From assembly GCA_045541115.1 (NCBI GenBank), contig JAZQIM010000014.1, forward strand, positions 62,001 to 126,000: DNA of 64,000 bases, given 5' to 3'. Position 1 is the first letter of the stretch; each line of letters begins with the position of its first letter. Origin of the DNA: Aphodoplasma sp045541115 (GTDB taxonomy: Bacteria > Bacillota > Clostridia > UBA1381 > UMGS1253). The notes below the pieces were generated by a model, which had not been told where the DNA came from, did no database searches, and was given only the letters and a program-made list of their open reading frames with translations. Shown piece by piece: positions 52,958 through 61,583 of the stretch. Made by a program: the position numbers and the translations under genes.

Positions 52958-54328
52958 ATGGATAGCCCGACAATTAAGAAAAATGAAATATATAACATCG
53001 AAATTACCGCCCAGGGCTCTGAAGGCGAAGGTATAGGTAAAATTGACGGGTTTACCATATTCGTAAAGGATGCTGTTTTAGGCGATGTTATAGATGCAAA
53101 AATATTAAAAGTAAACAAATCCTTTGCATACGCTAAAATTGAGCGCATTATAACAGAATCTATGCATCGCACGAAGCCTCTTTGCTCTGTATACAGCCGT
53201 TGCGGCGGATGTAATTTTATGCATATAAAATATGAGCAGCAATTAAAGCTAAAAAGCAAACGAATATATGATGCTCTTACACGTATCGGTGGTTTTACGC
53301 TAGATAAATCCCCCGATATTTCTGGAGCTGACAATCCGTTTTATTACAGAAACAAAACGCAGCTTCCAATCGGCATAGACAAAGACGCAAATATAATAAG
53401 CGGTTTTTTTGCGCCGCGTACTCATACAATCTGCCCTGTCGATACATGTGTATGTGCTCCGCACATCCAAAAGGCCGTTACAGATACGCTAAAAGATTTT
53501 ATGAGAAAAAATGGCATCGCACCATATGATGAGAAAAATCACAGTGGCATTATACGTCACGTTTTTATTCGCACAACAAAAAAATCTGATGTTATGGTCG
53601 TAATTGTTGCTAATGCGCATAAATGTAAAAACGCAGATGCACTCGTTACTATGCTTAAAGAAAATGTAGATGGGCTTGTGAGCGTTATATGGAATGTAAA
53701 TACTGAAAAAACAAACCTTATTTTAGGAAATAAAAACATCACTCTATATGGCGATGATACACTAGTTGATACTATTGGCAACCTGTCTTTTAAAATCTCG
53801 CCGAATAGTTTTTACCAGATAAATCCAGAACAGACAGAAAAACTTTATAATACGGCGCTTCAATTCGCCGAACTTGATAAAACACAAACGGTTTTTGACT
53901 TGTACTGCGGTATTGGCACAATATCCTTGTTTATGGCATCACGTGCTAAAAAGGTAATCGGACTCGAAATCGTTTCAGATGCCGTTAAAAATGCAAATGA
54001 AAACGCAAATCTCAATAATATTACAAATGCACAATTTTATTGCGGACCTGTCGAAAAAACTATTGTCGAGCTATGTAATTCCGGGGAGCGAGCCGATGTC
54101 GTTGTGCTTGACCCGCCACGCAAAGGCAGTGATGAGCTTACGCTTTCAACAATTATAAAAACCACCCCGAAACGCATTGTTTATGTTTCGTGCAACCCCG
54201 AAACTCTTGCACGCGATGCAAAATTTTTGCGTGAAAACGGCGGATACGAAATAAAGAAGATTCACGGCGTCGATATGTTCGCCCACACAAGCCATGTCGA
54301 AACTGTTGTCATGATGAGTCGAGAATGA
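52958..54328 (+). CDS. rlmD: 23S rRNA (uracil-C5) methyltransferase, RlmD/RumA type
   Basis: This 456-residue enzyme has an N-terminal TRAM domain (AQGSEGEGIGKIDGFTIFV), four cysteines for an iron-sulfur cluster (CSVYSRCGGCNF and CPVDTC region), the SAM-binding FDLYCGIGTISLFMA, VVLDPPRKGSDE and the catalytic Cys in VYVSCNPETLARD. It methylates uridines in 23S rRNA; the exact position cannot be told from sequence, as Firmicute enzymes may do two sites. GGAGG precedes ATG 52958. Confidence 0.93.
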   Translation: MDSPTIKKNEIYNIEITAQGSEGEGIGKIDGFTIFVKDAVLGDVIDAKILKVNKSFAYAKIERIITESMHRTKPLCSVYSRCGGCNFMHIKYEQQLKLKSKRIYDALTRIGGFTLDKSPDISGADNPFYYRNKTQLPIGIDKDANIISGFFAPRTHTICPVDTCVCAPHIQKAVTDTLKDFMRKNGIAPYDEKNHSGIIRHVFIRTTKKSDVMVVIVANAHKCKNADALVTMLKENVDGLVSVIWNVNTEKTNLILGNKNITLYGDDTLVDTIGNLSFKISPNSFYQINPEQTEKLYNTALQFAELDKTQTVFDLYCGIGTISLFMASRAKKVIGLEIVSDAVKNANENANLNNITNAQFYCGPVEKTIVELCNSGERADVVVLDPPRKGSDELTLSTIIKTTPKRIVYVSCNPETLARDAKFLRENGGYEIKKIHGVDMFAHTSHVETVVMMSRE

Positions 54329-54356
54329 TAGATACAATAAATAAGGAGGAAAAAAT

Positions 54357-55238
54357 ATGACAAAAGAAATATCAAAGAAAGCATTTGACATTATTAAAAA
54401 AATGCAGCAAAGCGAGCTAAACGAAAGTATTATTTACGAGAAAATCGCAAAATCTGCAAAGGGCGATGAAAACAAGGAGGTTTTAAAACGCCTTGCCAGA
54501 GAAGAAAAAGCTCATTATGAAATCTGGCAAAAATATACCGGCATCGAGATGAAGCCGAACAAACTTAAAGTATTTAAGTATTCTTTAATAGCCAAAATAT
54601 TAGGTTTTACCTTCGCTGTAAAACTAATGGAAAACGGCGAACAAAACGCTCAAGATGAATACGAACTTCTCGCGGATGAAATCGAGGAAAGCACATCAAT
54701 AAGAGCACAGGAAGAAGAGCATGAAAAGGCACTTCTTGATATATTAGACGAAGAAAGCCTTCAATATGTGGGCAGCATGGTTCTTGGCATGAACGATGCG
54801 CTAGTTGAGCTTACCGGCTCACTAGCAGGCTTTACTTTCGCTATGAAAAACACAGGGCTTATCGCTCTGTCCGGCCTTATCATAGGCGTTTCAGCAACAT
54901 TCTCAATGGCATCGAGCGAATTTCTGGCAGCAAGAAGTGAAGGACGAAATGATGCATTAAAATCATGCACATACACAGGCATTGCATATTTAATTACGGT
55001 TGTACTTCTCATACTTCCCTACTTGATACTAAACACATCGCAATATATGCTCGCTTTAGCGATTATGCTCTCAATAGTAATACTGATAATTGCCGCCTTT
55101 ACATATTATATATCGGTGGCGCAAAGTCAAAAATTCCGCCCGAGATTTTTAGAGATGAGTGCAATCAGCGTTTCAGTCGCAGTTCTCTCATTCTTCGTTG
55201 GCATTGCGGCAAAACACTTTCTTGGTGTAGAAATTTAA
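54357..55238 (+). CDS. Ferritin-like domain fused to VIT1/CCC1 transporter domain
   Basis: This 293-residue fusion has an N-terminal ferritin/rubrerythrin-like domain of about 130 residues with putative di-iron ligands in QSELNESIIYEKIA, REEKAHYEIW and AQEEEHEKALL. Then follows a membrane domain with five helices typical of VIT1/CCC1 iron or manganese transporters (MNDALVELTGSLAGFTFAM, LIIGVSATFSMASSEFLAARSE). It likely senses and exports or stores Fe2+, a known type (MbfA-like). AAGGAGG lies upstream of the ATG. Confidence 0.92.
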   Translation: MTKEISKKAFDIIKKMQQSELNESIIYEKIAKSAKGDENKEVLKRLAREEKAHYEIWQKYTGIEMKPNKLKVFKYSLIAKILGFTFAVKLMENGEQNAQDEYELLADEIEESTSIRAQEEEHEKALLDILDEESLQYVGSMVLGMNDALVELTGSLAGFTFAMKNTGLIALSGLIIGVSATFSMASSEFLAARSEGRNDALKSCTYTGIAYLITVVLLILPYLILNTSQYMLALAIMLSIVILIIAAFTYYISVAQSQKFRPRFLEMSAISVSVAVLSFFVGIAAKHFLGVEI

Positions 55239-55252
55239 TACATTAAAAAAAA

Positions 55253-55273
55253 AGCCGATAATTATTATCGGCT
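55253..55273. terminator. Bidirectional terminator
   Basis: AGCCGATA pairs with TATCGGCT around a short AT loop, with A8 and T8 flanks. It ends the convergent VIT1-like and ilvN genes. Confidence 0.92.
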
Positions 55274-55281
55274 TCTTTTTT

Positions 55282-55788
55282 TTATAGATTTGTTATTTTA
55301 CGAATTGTTGAGCTGCCTTTTGCAAGCGATACACATCCCGTTCTGCATATCTCAAGGATGTTAAAATCACGCATAAGGTTTATGAAATCATCAATCGTTC
55401 TGCTCTCACCCGTAAGCTGTAAAATCATTGAATCCTTTGAATAATCAAGTGTCTTTGCTTCAAATGCTGTCGCTGCTGCACGTATTTCCTCGCGCGTTTT
55501 TGCATTATTTTCAAGCTTTATGAGAAGAAGCTCACAGTTTACTGAATCTTCGCTTTTCATCTCTGTTACAGAGCACACGTCAGGAAGCTTATATAGCTGA
55601 TTTATAAGTTGCTGCTTATTTGCCTCGTCGCCATCGAAAACAACCGTGATTCGTGAATATTCGTTTGATTCCGTCTCACTTACTGTCAGCGCACTTATAT
55701 TAAAGCGTCTGCGTCTAAACATGCTTGTTACTCGGTTTAGCACACCGAACTGGTTATTCACAAGCACCGCTGCTGTATATCTGTTCAT
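55282..55788 (-). CDS. ilvN: Acetolactate synthase small (regulatory) subunit
   Basis: This 168-residue protein has an N-terminal ACT domain (YTAAVLVNNQFGVLNRVTSMFRRRRFNISAL) and the small-subunit C-terminal domain (LLLIKLENNAKTREEI, ICRTGCVSLAKG). It confers activity and valine feedback on the large subunit. ATG 55788 follows the ilvB stop by one base, with GGAAGGGG upstream. Confidence 0.95.
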   Translation of the reverse strand: MNRYTAAVLVNNQFGVLNRVTSMFRRRRFNISALTVSETESNEYSRITVVFDGDEANKQQLINQLYKLPDVCSVTEMKSEDSVNCELLLIKLENNAKTREEIRAAATAFEAKTLDYSKDSMILQLTGESRTIDDFINLMRDFNILEICRTGCVSLAKGSSTIRKITNL

Positions 55789-55789
55789 T

Positions 55790-57457
55790 TTATTTTCCCC
55801 TTCCAACTATCATTTCGTCTGTGCTGCTTCCCGGTGGAAGCATTGGAAAAACTAATTCATCTTTATCGATTGCACAGTCAATTATATATACGCCACTTAT
55901 TTCAAACGCTTTTTTAAAAGCAGCATCCAGCGCATCGAGAGTATCTACTCTCTCTCCATCGCCGCCAAATGCTTTTGCAAGCGATATAAAATCTGTCTTT
56001 CTGTTAAGAACCGTGTTTGAATAATGTTTATCAAAAAACAGTGTTTGCCACTGACGTACCATTCCCAAAACGCCGTTATTCATAATCAGAATCACTAACG
56101 GTACATCGTAGCTGACAGCCGTTGCAAGCTCATTTAAGCTCATGCCGAATCCACCGTCACCTGTAACGAGAACGCTTTTTTCTTTTGTGCCAAATGCAGC
56201 ACCTATTGCAGCGCCCACGCCAAAGCCCATCGTACCAAGTCCACCGCTCGTCACAAATCTCTTTTCCTTTTTAAAAGAAAGATTTTGTGCCGCCCACATC
56301 TGATGTTGTCCTACGTCCGTAACGACAGCAGTATTCGATTTCAAATACTTATTAAGCGTTAATATGGCATTTCGTGGTGTAAGTCCTTCCCTGTTGTCAA
56401 GAAGTTTTTTCTCTTCTTCTTTTAGTTTTTCAATCGTTTTAATCCATTCGTCTTTCTTGTTGTCTTCTATATATGTTAGTAGCTTTTCAAGCGTTAGCTT
56501 TACATCTCCGCAAAGCGCATGACTTGCTCCTACAATTTTTGATAGCTCTGAAGCATCTACATCTATATGAATAATTTTTGCATCTTTAATAAATTTTTTC
56601 TTGTCGCCTGTAACTCTGTCGTTAAAGCGAACACCAAGCGCAATTATACAGTCAGCACTATTCATCGCCATAGATGAGGCGTACTGTCCATGCATACCCT
56701 GCATACCTAAAAAAAGCGGATAATCGCTCGGTATCGCAGAAAGTCCCATAAGCGAACACCCCATAGGTGCATCAATCTTTTTTGAAAGCTCTGTCATCTG
56801 CTCTTGTGCACCCGAAATTGCAAGTCCGCCACCAAAATATATGTACGGTCTTTTAGCTTCATTTATGCACTTTGCCGCTTCCTTTATTCTACTTTCCTTT
56901 GCACAAAACTTTTCTTGCATTTCTGCCGATGGCTGCGCTGTATACTCACACATTGACGCCTGGACATCCTTTGGTACATCAATAAGCACCGGTCCGGGTC
57001 TTCCCGACACAGCGAGGCAAAATGCCTCTCTAATCGTATCCTGCAAGTCCTCAACATTTTCAACAAAGTAATTGTGCTTTGTGATTGGAAGCGTAATACC
57101 TGTTATATCAATCTCCTGGAAGCTATCTGTTCCGATTTGTGTCGTCGCAACGTTTCCGCAAATTGCAACCATCGGCACAGAATCAAGATGCGCCGTCGCT
57201 ATTCCCGTAACAAGATTCGTCGCTCCCGGTCCCGATGTTGAAATCACGACACCAACCTTCCCTGTTGTACGCGCATATCCGTCAGCCGCATGGGCAGCAC
57301 CTTGCTCGTGAGCCGTTAATATATGTGCTATCTCATCTTGATATTTATATAATGAATCATATACATCGAGTATTTGACCACCGGGATATCCGAAAACTAC
57401 GTCACAGCCCTGGTCAATCAACGTTTTTACTATTATATCTGCTCCCGATAATTTCAC
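55790..57457 (-). CDS. ilvB: Acetolactate synthase large subunit
   Basis: This 555-residue TPP enzyme catalyses the first common step of branched-chain amino acid synthesis. The catalytic Glu lies in TAHEQGAAHAADGYAR, the FAD-binding region in PMGCSLMGLSAIP with GMHGQYASSMAM, and the TPP/Mg2+ motif is VTGDGGFGMSLNELATA followed by MNNGVLGMVRQWQTLFF. Length is normal. Co-transcribed with ridA and ilvN. Confidence 0.97.
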   Translation of the reverse strand: MKLSGADIIVKTLIDQGCDVVFGYPGGQILDVYDSLYKYQDEIAHILTAHEQGAAHAADGYARTTGKVGVVISTSGPGATNLVTGIATAHLDSVPMVAICGNVATTQIGTDSFQEIDITGITLPITKHNYFVENVEDLQDTIREAFCLAVSGRPGPVLIDVPKDVQASMCEYTAQPSAEMQEKFCAKESRIKEAAKCINEAKRPYIYFGGGLAISGAQEQMTELSKKIDAPMGCSLMGLSAIPSDYPLFLGMQGMHGQYASSMAMNSADCIIALGVRFNDRVTGDKKKFIKDAKIIHIDVDASELSKIVGASHALCGDVKLTLEKLLTYIEDNKKDEWIKTIEKLKEEEKKLLDNREGLTPRNAILTLNKYLKSNTAVVTDVGQHQMWAAQNLSFKKEKRFVTSGGLGTMGFGVGAAIGAAFGTKEKSVLVTGDGGFGMSLNELATAVSYDVPLVILIMNNGVLGMVRQWQTLFFDKHYSNTVLNRKTDFISLAKAFGGDGERVDTLDALDAAFKKAFEISGVYIIDCAIDKDELVFPMLPPGSSTDEMIVGRGK

Positions 57458-57487
57458 GTTGCCACCCTCCTTTTTAATGCATTTTAC

Positions 57488-57865
57488 TTAGTCAATCCTT
57501 GCAACCACTTCTATTTCAACTAATGCATTTTTTGGCAATGCCTTGACAGCTACGCATGAGCGGGCAGGTTTGCTCGTAAAGTATGTAGCATATATCTCAT
57601 TGAATTTTGCAAAATCATTCATGTCGCTTAGATAACATACAGTCTTTATTACATTGTCAAACGATGAATTTGCAGCCGATAAAAGCGCTTCTATATTCTT
57701 ACACACTCTGTGCGTCTGAGCCTCAATTGTATCGCCTTCCATTTCACCCGTTTTCGGATTTAGCGGAATCTGACCCGATGTAAAAAGCAATTTGTCTACA
57801 ATTACTGCCTGTGAATACGGACCTATTGCCGCAGGCGCATTATTTGTGCTTACTTTATCAGTCAT
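57488..57865 (-). CDS. ridA: RidA enamine/imine deaminase
   Basis: This 125-residue protein has the RidA signatures NAPAAIGPYSQAVIV, LLFTSGQIPLNPKTGEM and the substrate Arg in SKPARSCVAVKALPKNALVEIEVVA. RidA removes 2-aminoacrylate and related imines released by PLP enzymes such as threonine dehydratase, protecting branched-chain biosynthesis. Being first gene of the ilvB-ilvN operon fits this role. GGAGGG precedes the ATG. Confidence 0.95.
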   Translation of the reverse strand: MTDKVSTNNAPAAIGPYSQAVIVDKLLFTSGQIPLNPKTGEMEGDTIEAQTHRVCKNIEALLSAANSSFDNVIKTVCYLSDMNDFAKFNEIYATYFTSKPARSCVAVKALPKNALVEIEVVARID

Positions 57866-57906
57866 TTTATTTTACCCTCCGTATTTTTATATAACCATAT
57901 GAAAAG

Positions 57907-57943
57907 CACCCGGCTCAAAGCCCGGAAAACTTTGAAACGGGTG
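57907..57943 (-). promoter_or_regulatory. Stem-loop in the ridA-ilvB-ilvN leader
   Basis: In the 5' leader of about 85 bases, CACCCG pairs with CGGGTG and an inner CAAAG with CTTTG. It is followed on the minus strand by a short T run (CTTTTC), so it could act as an attenuator or only stabilise the mRNA. No leader peptide rich in Ile, Leu or Val codons and no T-box sequence were found. Confidence 0.4.
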
Positions 57944-57957
57944 TAACCTATGTTTTG

Positions 57958-57986
57958 ATTATAACAATATGAGCTATAAATGTCAA
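57958..57986 (-). promoter_or_regulatory. ridA-ilvB-ilvN promoter
   Basis: Minus-strand TTGACA (57986-57981), 17 bases, TATAAT (57963-57958): both hexamers perfect. Confidence 0.85.
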
Positions 57987-58031
57987 TAGATTTTATAACA
58001 TTTACACCATATGCCCTACATTGCGTCAGAC

Positions 58032-58064
58032 AAAAAACGGTGGACTTAAATCTATAAGTCCACC
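58032..58064 (-). terminator. fba terminator
   Basis: CGGTGGACTTA pairs perfectly with TAAGTCCACCG around a 5-base loop, with a six-T run on the minus strand. Confidence 0.92.
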
Positions 58065-58104
58065 GCCCAATTATTTTTTTATTATTCAGCCATTAAAGCA
58101 AAAC

Positions 58105-59040
58105 TTACGCTTTGTTGTCGCAACCTAAAACGTTAACGATCTTCTTCTTAACGAGATCCTTGATTGCAGCTCTTGCAGGCTTTAAGTACTGTCTTGGGTC
58201 AAAGTGTGAAGGATTTTCGTTGAAGTACTTTCTGATTGAACCTGTCATTGCAAGACGTAAGTCTGAGTCAATGTTAATCTTACATACAGCTGATTTTGCA
58301 GCCTGACGGAGCATATCCTCAGGAATACCGATTGCATCGGGCATATCGCCGCCATTTTCGTTAATCATCTGAACATACTCTTGAATAACTGATGATGCAC
58401 CGTGAAGTACGATCGGGAATCCCGGAAGCTTCTTTGATACTTCATCTAAAATGTCGAATCTAAGCTGCGGCTTCTGACCTGGCTTAAACTTGTATGCGCC
58501 ATGGCTTGTACCGATAGCAATAGCAAGTGAGTCAACGCCTGTGCGTGTAACGAAGTCAATAACTTCTTCAGGTCTTGTGTATGATGCATCTTCAGCAGAT
58601 ACGTTAACAGCGTCTTCTACGCCTGCAAGTCTGCCAAGCTCACCTTCTACAACAACGCCTCTTTCATGTGCATACTCAACAACCTTCTTTGTGAGAGCAA
58701 CGTTCTCTTCATAAGGAAGATGTGAACCGTCAATCATAACTGATGTAAATCCACCATCGATACACGATTTGCAAAGCTCAAATGAATCACCATGGTCAAG
58801 GTGAAGAGCAATCGGAAGGTCTGTTTCGATAATTGCAGCTTCAACAAGCTTTACAAGGTATGTGTGATTTGCATACTTTCTTGCGCCTGCAGATACCTGC
58901 AAAATCAAAGGTGCATTAACTTCTTTTGCAGCCTCTGTAATACCCTGGATAATCTCCATGTTGTTTACGTTGAAAGCACCGATAGCGTAGCCACCCTCAT
59001 ATGCCTTCTTAAACATTTCTTTTGTTGTTACTAATGGCAT
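58105..59040 (-). CDS. fba: Class II fructose-bisphosphate aldolase
   Basis: This 311-residue zinc enzyme of glycolysis has ALHLDHGDSFELCKSCID (zinc His and catalytic Asp), EGELGRLAGVED, GTSHGAYKFKPGQKP and VLHGASSVIQEYV (zinc His residues) and NIDSDLRLAMTGSIRKYF (substrate phosphate binding). The sequence ends NVLGCDNKA. Its codon use appears biased (many AAC, GTT, CTT), as expected of a highly expressed gene. Monocistronic. Confidence 0.97.
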   Translation of the reverse strand: MPLVTTKEMFKKAYEGGYAIGAFNVNNMEIIQGITEAAKEVNAPLILQVSAGARKYANHTYLVKLVEAAIIETDLPIALHLDHGDSFELCKSCIDGGFTSVMIDGSHLPYEENVALTKKVVEYAHERGVVVEGELGRLAGVEDAVNVSAEDASYTRPEEVIDFVTRTGVDSLAIAIGTSHGAYKFKPGQKPQLRFDILDEVSKKLPGFPIVLHGASSVIQEYVQMINENGGDMPDAIGIPEDMLRQAAKSAVCKINIDSDLRLAMTGSIRKYFNENPSHFDPRQYLKPARAAIKDLVKKKIVNVLGCDNKA

Positions 59041-59193
59041 TTATATCACTCCTAAAAATTATTATTACTATAAAATTATACCACTAAACGAGAAAAATAC
59101 AAGACTTTTGTTAAAATTTTTTCAAACTTATGCATTTTTTCATATTTTTTACAATATTTTTTTGCTTTTTTGCATTGTTTATGTATTTTTTGT
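59041..59193. other. Intergenic region upstream of fba and corA
   Basis: This is AT-rich DNA with long T runs between divergent genes. The fba ribosome binding site lies at its left end. No gene or clear regulatory structure was seen before the corA promoter at 59194. Confidence 0.4.
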
Positions 59194-59223
59194 TTGACAT
59201 ATACTGTAAATGGAGAGTATAAT
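59194..59223 (+). promoter_or_regulatory. corA promoter
   Basis: TTGACA (59194-59199), 18 bases, TATAAT (59218-59223). It gives a long leader of about 205 bases before corA. Confidence 0.8.
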
Positions 59224-59272
59224 AAAAAGAGTGGCAAATAATAATTTTACGATTAAAGGAGGTTGTCTTTTT

Positions 59273-59362
59273 ATGGGTAGCGACCCTTACGTCAGTAGAA
59301 AACTTTTAAAACAAAATAATAATTCCATGACAGCCTTTTTATATCGTTATGTGACTAGATAG
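59273..59362 (+). CDS. Upstream ORF in the corA leader (29 residues)
   Basis: This short open frame starts with ATG at 59273 and ends with TAG at 59360-59362. It has a very strong ribosome binding site (AAAGGAGG, about 10 bases upstream), stronger than that of corA. The peptide begins MGSDPYVSRKLLKQ, is basic and contains a hydrophobic-aromatic part (AFLYRYV) near its end. Its 3' part overlaps one arm of the long inverted repeat described separately, so its translation would alter the leader structure. Leader peptides control mgtA and corA in Salmonella; whether this is analogous is inference. I do not recognise the peptide. Confidence 0.55.
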   Translation: MGSDPYVSRKLLKQNNNSMTAFLYRYVTR

Positions 59363-59410
59363 CCATACACATTTCGTCTGTATATAAGGTTTCTTTGAGC
59401 ATGGAATTAT
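59319..59410 (+). promoter_or_regulatory. Structured corA leader element
   Basis: ATAATTCCATG (59319-59329) and CATGGAATTAT (59400-59410) are perfectly complementary over 11 bases and enclose 70 bases that contain an inner hairpin ATACA/TGTAT (59365-59383). The closing arm ends 26 bases before the corA ATG, so folding could control corA translation or transcription. It does not match the M-box Mg2+ riboswitch as I know it. Confidence 0.5.
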
Positions 59411-59436
59411 AAAACTTAAAGAAAGCAGGTGTTGGT

Positions 59437-60369
59437 ATGCTAAACATTTACCGTACAGACGATGAAAAAATCAACATTTTAGACAGCTTTGATACTGACT
59501 GCTGGATTCAGCTTGTTTCCCCTACCAGTCAGGAATTAACCACTGTTGCAGAGCTAACCGGCGTTGACGAAGACTTTTTGCGTGCACCGCTCGACGAAGA
59601 AGAGCGCTCACGTATTGAAACCGAAAATGAACACACGCTTATTCTTGTTGACACACCGTTTGTTGAAACTGATAACGACGGAGAAGAATATGTAACTATA
59701 CCTATGGGTATTATTGTTACACAAAACTGCATAATTACTGTTTGCTTAAAAGACGCTCCAATTTTAAAAGACTTCATAAAGGGACGTGTGAGAAGTTTCT
59801 CTACAAAAAAGCGTAACAGATTTATTTTGCAAATTCTTTACAGAAACGCTGTCCGTTTTCTGTACTATCTTCGTAAAATCGACAGAAAAAGCACATACGT
59901 TGAAGATGAGCTTCATAAATCAATGAAAAACAAAGAGCTTATTGCTATGTTAAAGCTAGAAAAGAGCCTTGTGTACTTTTCAACATCATTAAAAGGTAAC
60001 GAAGCCGTACTTGAGCGCCTTTTGCGCATGAGCTTTATACGTCAATATCCTGATGACACAGACCTTCTCGAAGATGTTATTATAGAAAACAAACAGGCTA
60101 TTGAAATGTGTACGATTTATCGTGACATTTTATCGGGCACAATGGATGCTTTTGCATCTGTAATTTCAAACAACCTTAATATAGTTATGAAAATTCTTAC
60201 ACTTATTACTATTATCATGACTATACCTACAATAATAGCAAGCCTCTGGGGAATGAACGTCGCTGTGCCTTTTGGAAGCAGTCCATTTGGCTTTTGGATT
60301 GTCCTTGGCATTTGTGTTACATTCTCATGCGTTGCCGCGCTTATCATGAAGCGCAAAAAGATGTTCTAA
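59437..60369 (+). CDS. corA: CorA-family Mg2+ transporter
   Basis: This 310-residue protein has a large N-terminal cytosolic domain and two C-terminal membrane helices. The signature GMN loop is present (IASLWGMNVAVPF) between helices IVMKILTLITIIMTIPTIIASLW and FWIVLGICVTFSCVAALIM. It forms a pentameric channel for Mg2+ (or Co2+/Ni2+). The ribosome binding site (AGCAGG) is weak, while the leader contains a well-initiated short ORF and a long dyad. Confidence 0.95.
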   Translation: MLNIYRTDDEKINILDSFDTDCWIQLVSPTSQELTTVAELTGVDEDFLRAPLDEEERSRIETENEHTLILVDTPFVETDNDGEEYVTIPMGIIVTQNCIITVCLKDAPILKDFIKGRVRSFSTKKRNRFILQILYRNAVRFLYYLRKIDRKSTYVEDELHKSMKNKELIAMLKLEKSLVYFSTSLKGNEAVLERLLRMSFIRQYPDDTDLLEDVIIENKQAIEMCTIYRDILSGTMDAFASVISNNLNIVMKILTLITIIMTIPTIIASLWGMNVAVPFGSSPFGFWIVLGICVTFSCVAALIMKRKKMF

Positions 60370-60389
60370 AATTTAATGTTTTTTTGATA

Positions 60390-60420
60390 AGAGATGGGAT
60401 TTTCATTCCGTCTCTTTTTT
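60390..60420 (+). terminator. corA terminator
   Basis: AGAGATGGGAT pairs with ATTCCGTCTCT through two wobble pairs around a short loop, followed by TTTTT. Confidence 0.85.
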
Positions 60421-60515
60421 GTTTTTCGTTACACACTTAAAATACATGTAATATTTTTTTATTTTCTGCAAATAATACTAACGCAAAAATTTTATTTAAG
60501 AATGGAGATTAAATT

Positions 60516-61112
60516 ATGGCTGTTGATTTTAAAACAAGTGAAACTGCAAAAAACCTTATGCGAGCATTTGCCGGTGAAAGCCAGGCAAGAAACCGCTACA
60601 CATTTGCTGCGCAGACTGCAAAAAAACAAAATCTTCATGTAATTGAAGCTATTTTTACATTCACTGCGGACCAGGAAAAAGAGCATGCAGAAATTTATTA
60701 TAATCATCTAAAAGACCTCCTCGGAGAAACAATAGAAATTGATGGTGGATATCCTGTAGATACGCATGACGACGTATTAAAGCTGTTACGCTGCGCACAA
60801 CACAATGAATATGAAGAATATGACCCGGTATATAAAACATTTGCAAATATTGCTTCCGAGGAAGGATTTAGCAAGGTTGCATCATCTTTTAATATGATTG
60901 CTGAAATTGAGAAAACGCATGGCGAGCGTTTTAAAAACTTTGCCGATATGCTTGAGAATAACCAGCTCTTTATATCAGATGTTGAAACAGGGTGGATGTG
61001 CTTAAATTGCGGTCATGTTCATACAGGCACTCATGCACCGTCTATATGCCCTGTATGTAACCATAACCAAGGCTATTTTATAAAGCTCTCACTCTCCCCC
61101 TTTCAAGCATAG
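60516..61112 (+). CDS. rbr: Rubrerythrin
   Basis: This 198-residue non-heme iron peroxidase has an N-terminal di-iron four-helix domain (AFAGESQARNRYTFAA, QEKEHAEIYYNHL, IASEEGFSKVA, EIEKTHGERF, carrying the Glu/His ligands) and a C-terminal rubredoxin-like centre (CLNCGHVHTG, CPVCNHNQ). It reduces hydrogen peroxide in anaerobes. It is followed by desulfoferrodoxin, completing an oxygen-defence pair. Confidence 0.97.
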   Translation: MAVDFKTSETAKNLMRAFAGESQARNRYTFAAQTAKKQNLHVIEAIFTFTADQEKEHAEIYYNHLKDLLGETIEIDGGYPVDTHDDVLKLLRCAQHNEYEEYDPVYKTFANIASEEGFSKVASSFNMIAEIEKTHGERFKNFADMLENNQLFISDVETGWMCLNCGHVHTGTHAPSICPVCNHNQGYFIKLSLSPFQA

Positions 61113-61143
61113 CCTTTAATTATATAACGAAAGGAAAATAATA

Positions 61144-61542
61144 ATGTTAAAAAAAAATGAACCCACTTTTTTTGTATCAAATCACTGCGACAACATCGTA
61201 GAGCTTATCCGAGGCAAAAAGGATTCTGCCATTTCATGCTGCGATAAACCAATGTCAAAGCTTTGTGTAAAAGACACTGACGAGCTTAAAGAGAAACATC
61301 TGCCTGTAATTAAAAAGGACAAAAACAAGATTATTGTCGCAGTAGGAAGCATATACCATCCCATGGAAGAAAAGCATTCAATTGGCTTCGTTTATCTAAA
61401 GACAAAACGTGGCGCACAAAGAGTTGACCTTTCGCATACAGATGAGCCTGTTGTGGAATTCATGCTCGCAGATGGCGACGAGGCAATCTGTGCATATGCA
61501 TTTTGCAATTTGCATGGTTTCTGGAAAACAGACATTAAATAA
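61144..61542 (+). CDS. Desulfoferrodoxin/superoxide reductase with degenerate centre I
   Basis: This 132-residue superoxide reductase has centre II ligands in EKHLPVI, SIYHPMEEKHSI and the C-terminal CNLHGFW (Cys and His), so the catalytic Fe site is intact, including the Glu-Lys before the first His. The N-terminal desulforedoxin-like centre normally needs CxxC and CC: here Ser12 replaces the first Cys, while Cys15, Cys32 and Cys33 remain. Iron binding at centre I is thus doubtful. It lies 31 bases after rubrerythrin and 41 bases before spoVAD. Confidence 0.92.
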   Translation: MLKKNEPTFFVSNHCDNIVELIRGKKDSAISCCDKPMSKLCVKDTDELKEKHLPVIKKDKNKIIVAVGSIYHPMEEKHSIGFVYLKTKRGAQRVDLSHTDEPVVEFMLADGDEAICAYAFCNLHGFWKTDIK

Positions 61543-61583
61543 GCTCTTCGTTTCTCATTTAGCTATACGAAAGGACAATTACT

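Noticed and set aside
57866..58000. T-box leader upstream of the ilv genes
   Set aside because: The leader is too short, and no T-box sequence or specifier loop is present.
59230..59436. M-box Mg2+ riboswitch in front of corA
   Set aside because: The conserved M-box core as I know it is not recognisable, and the region instead contains a short ORF and a single long dyad.
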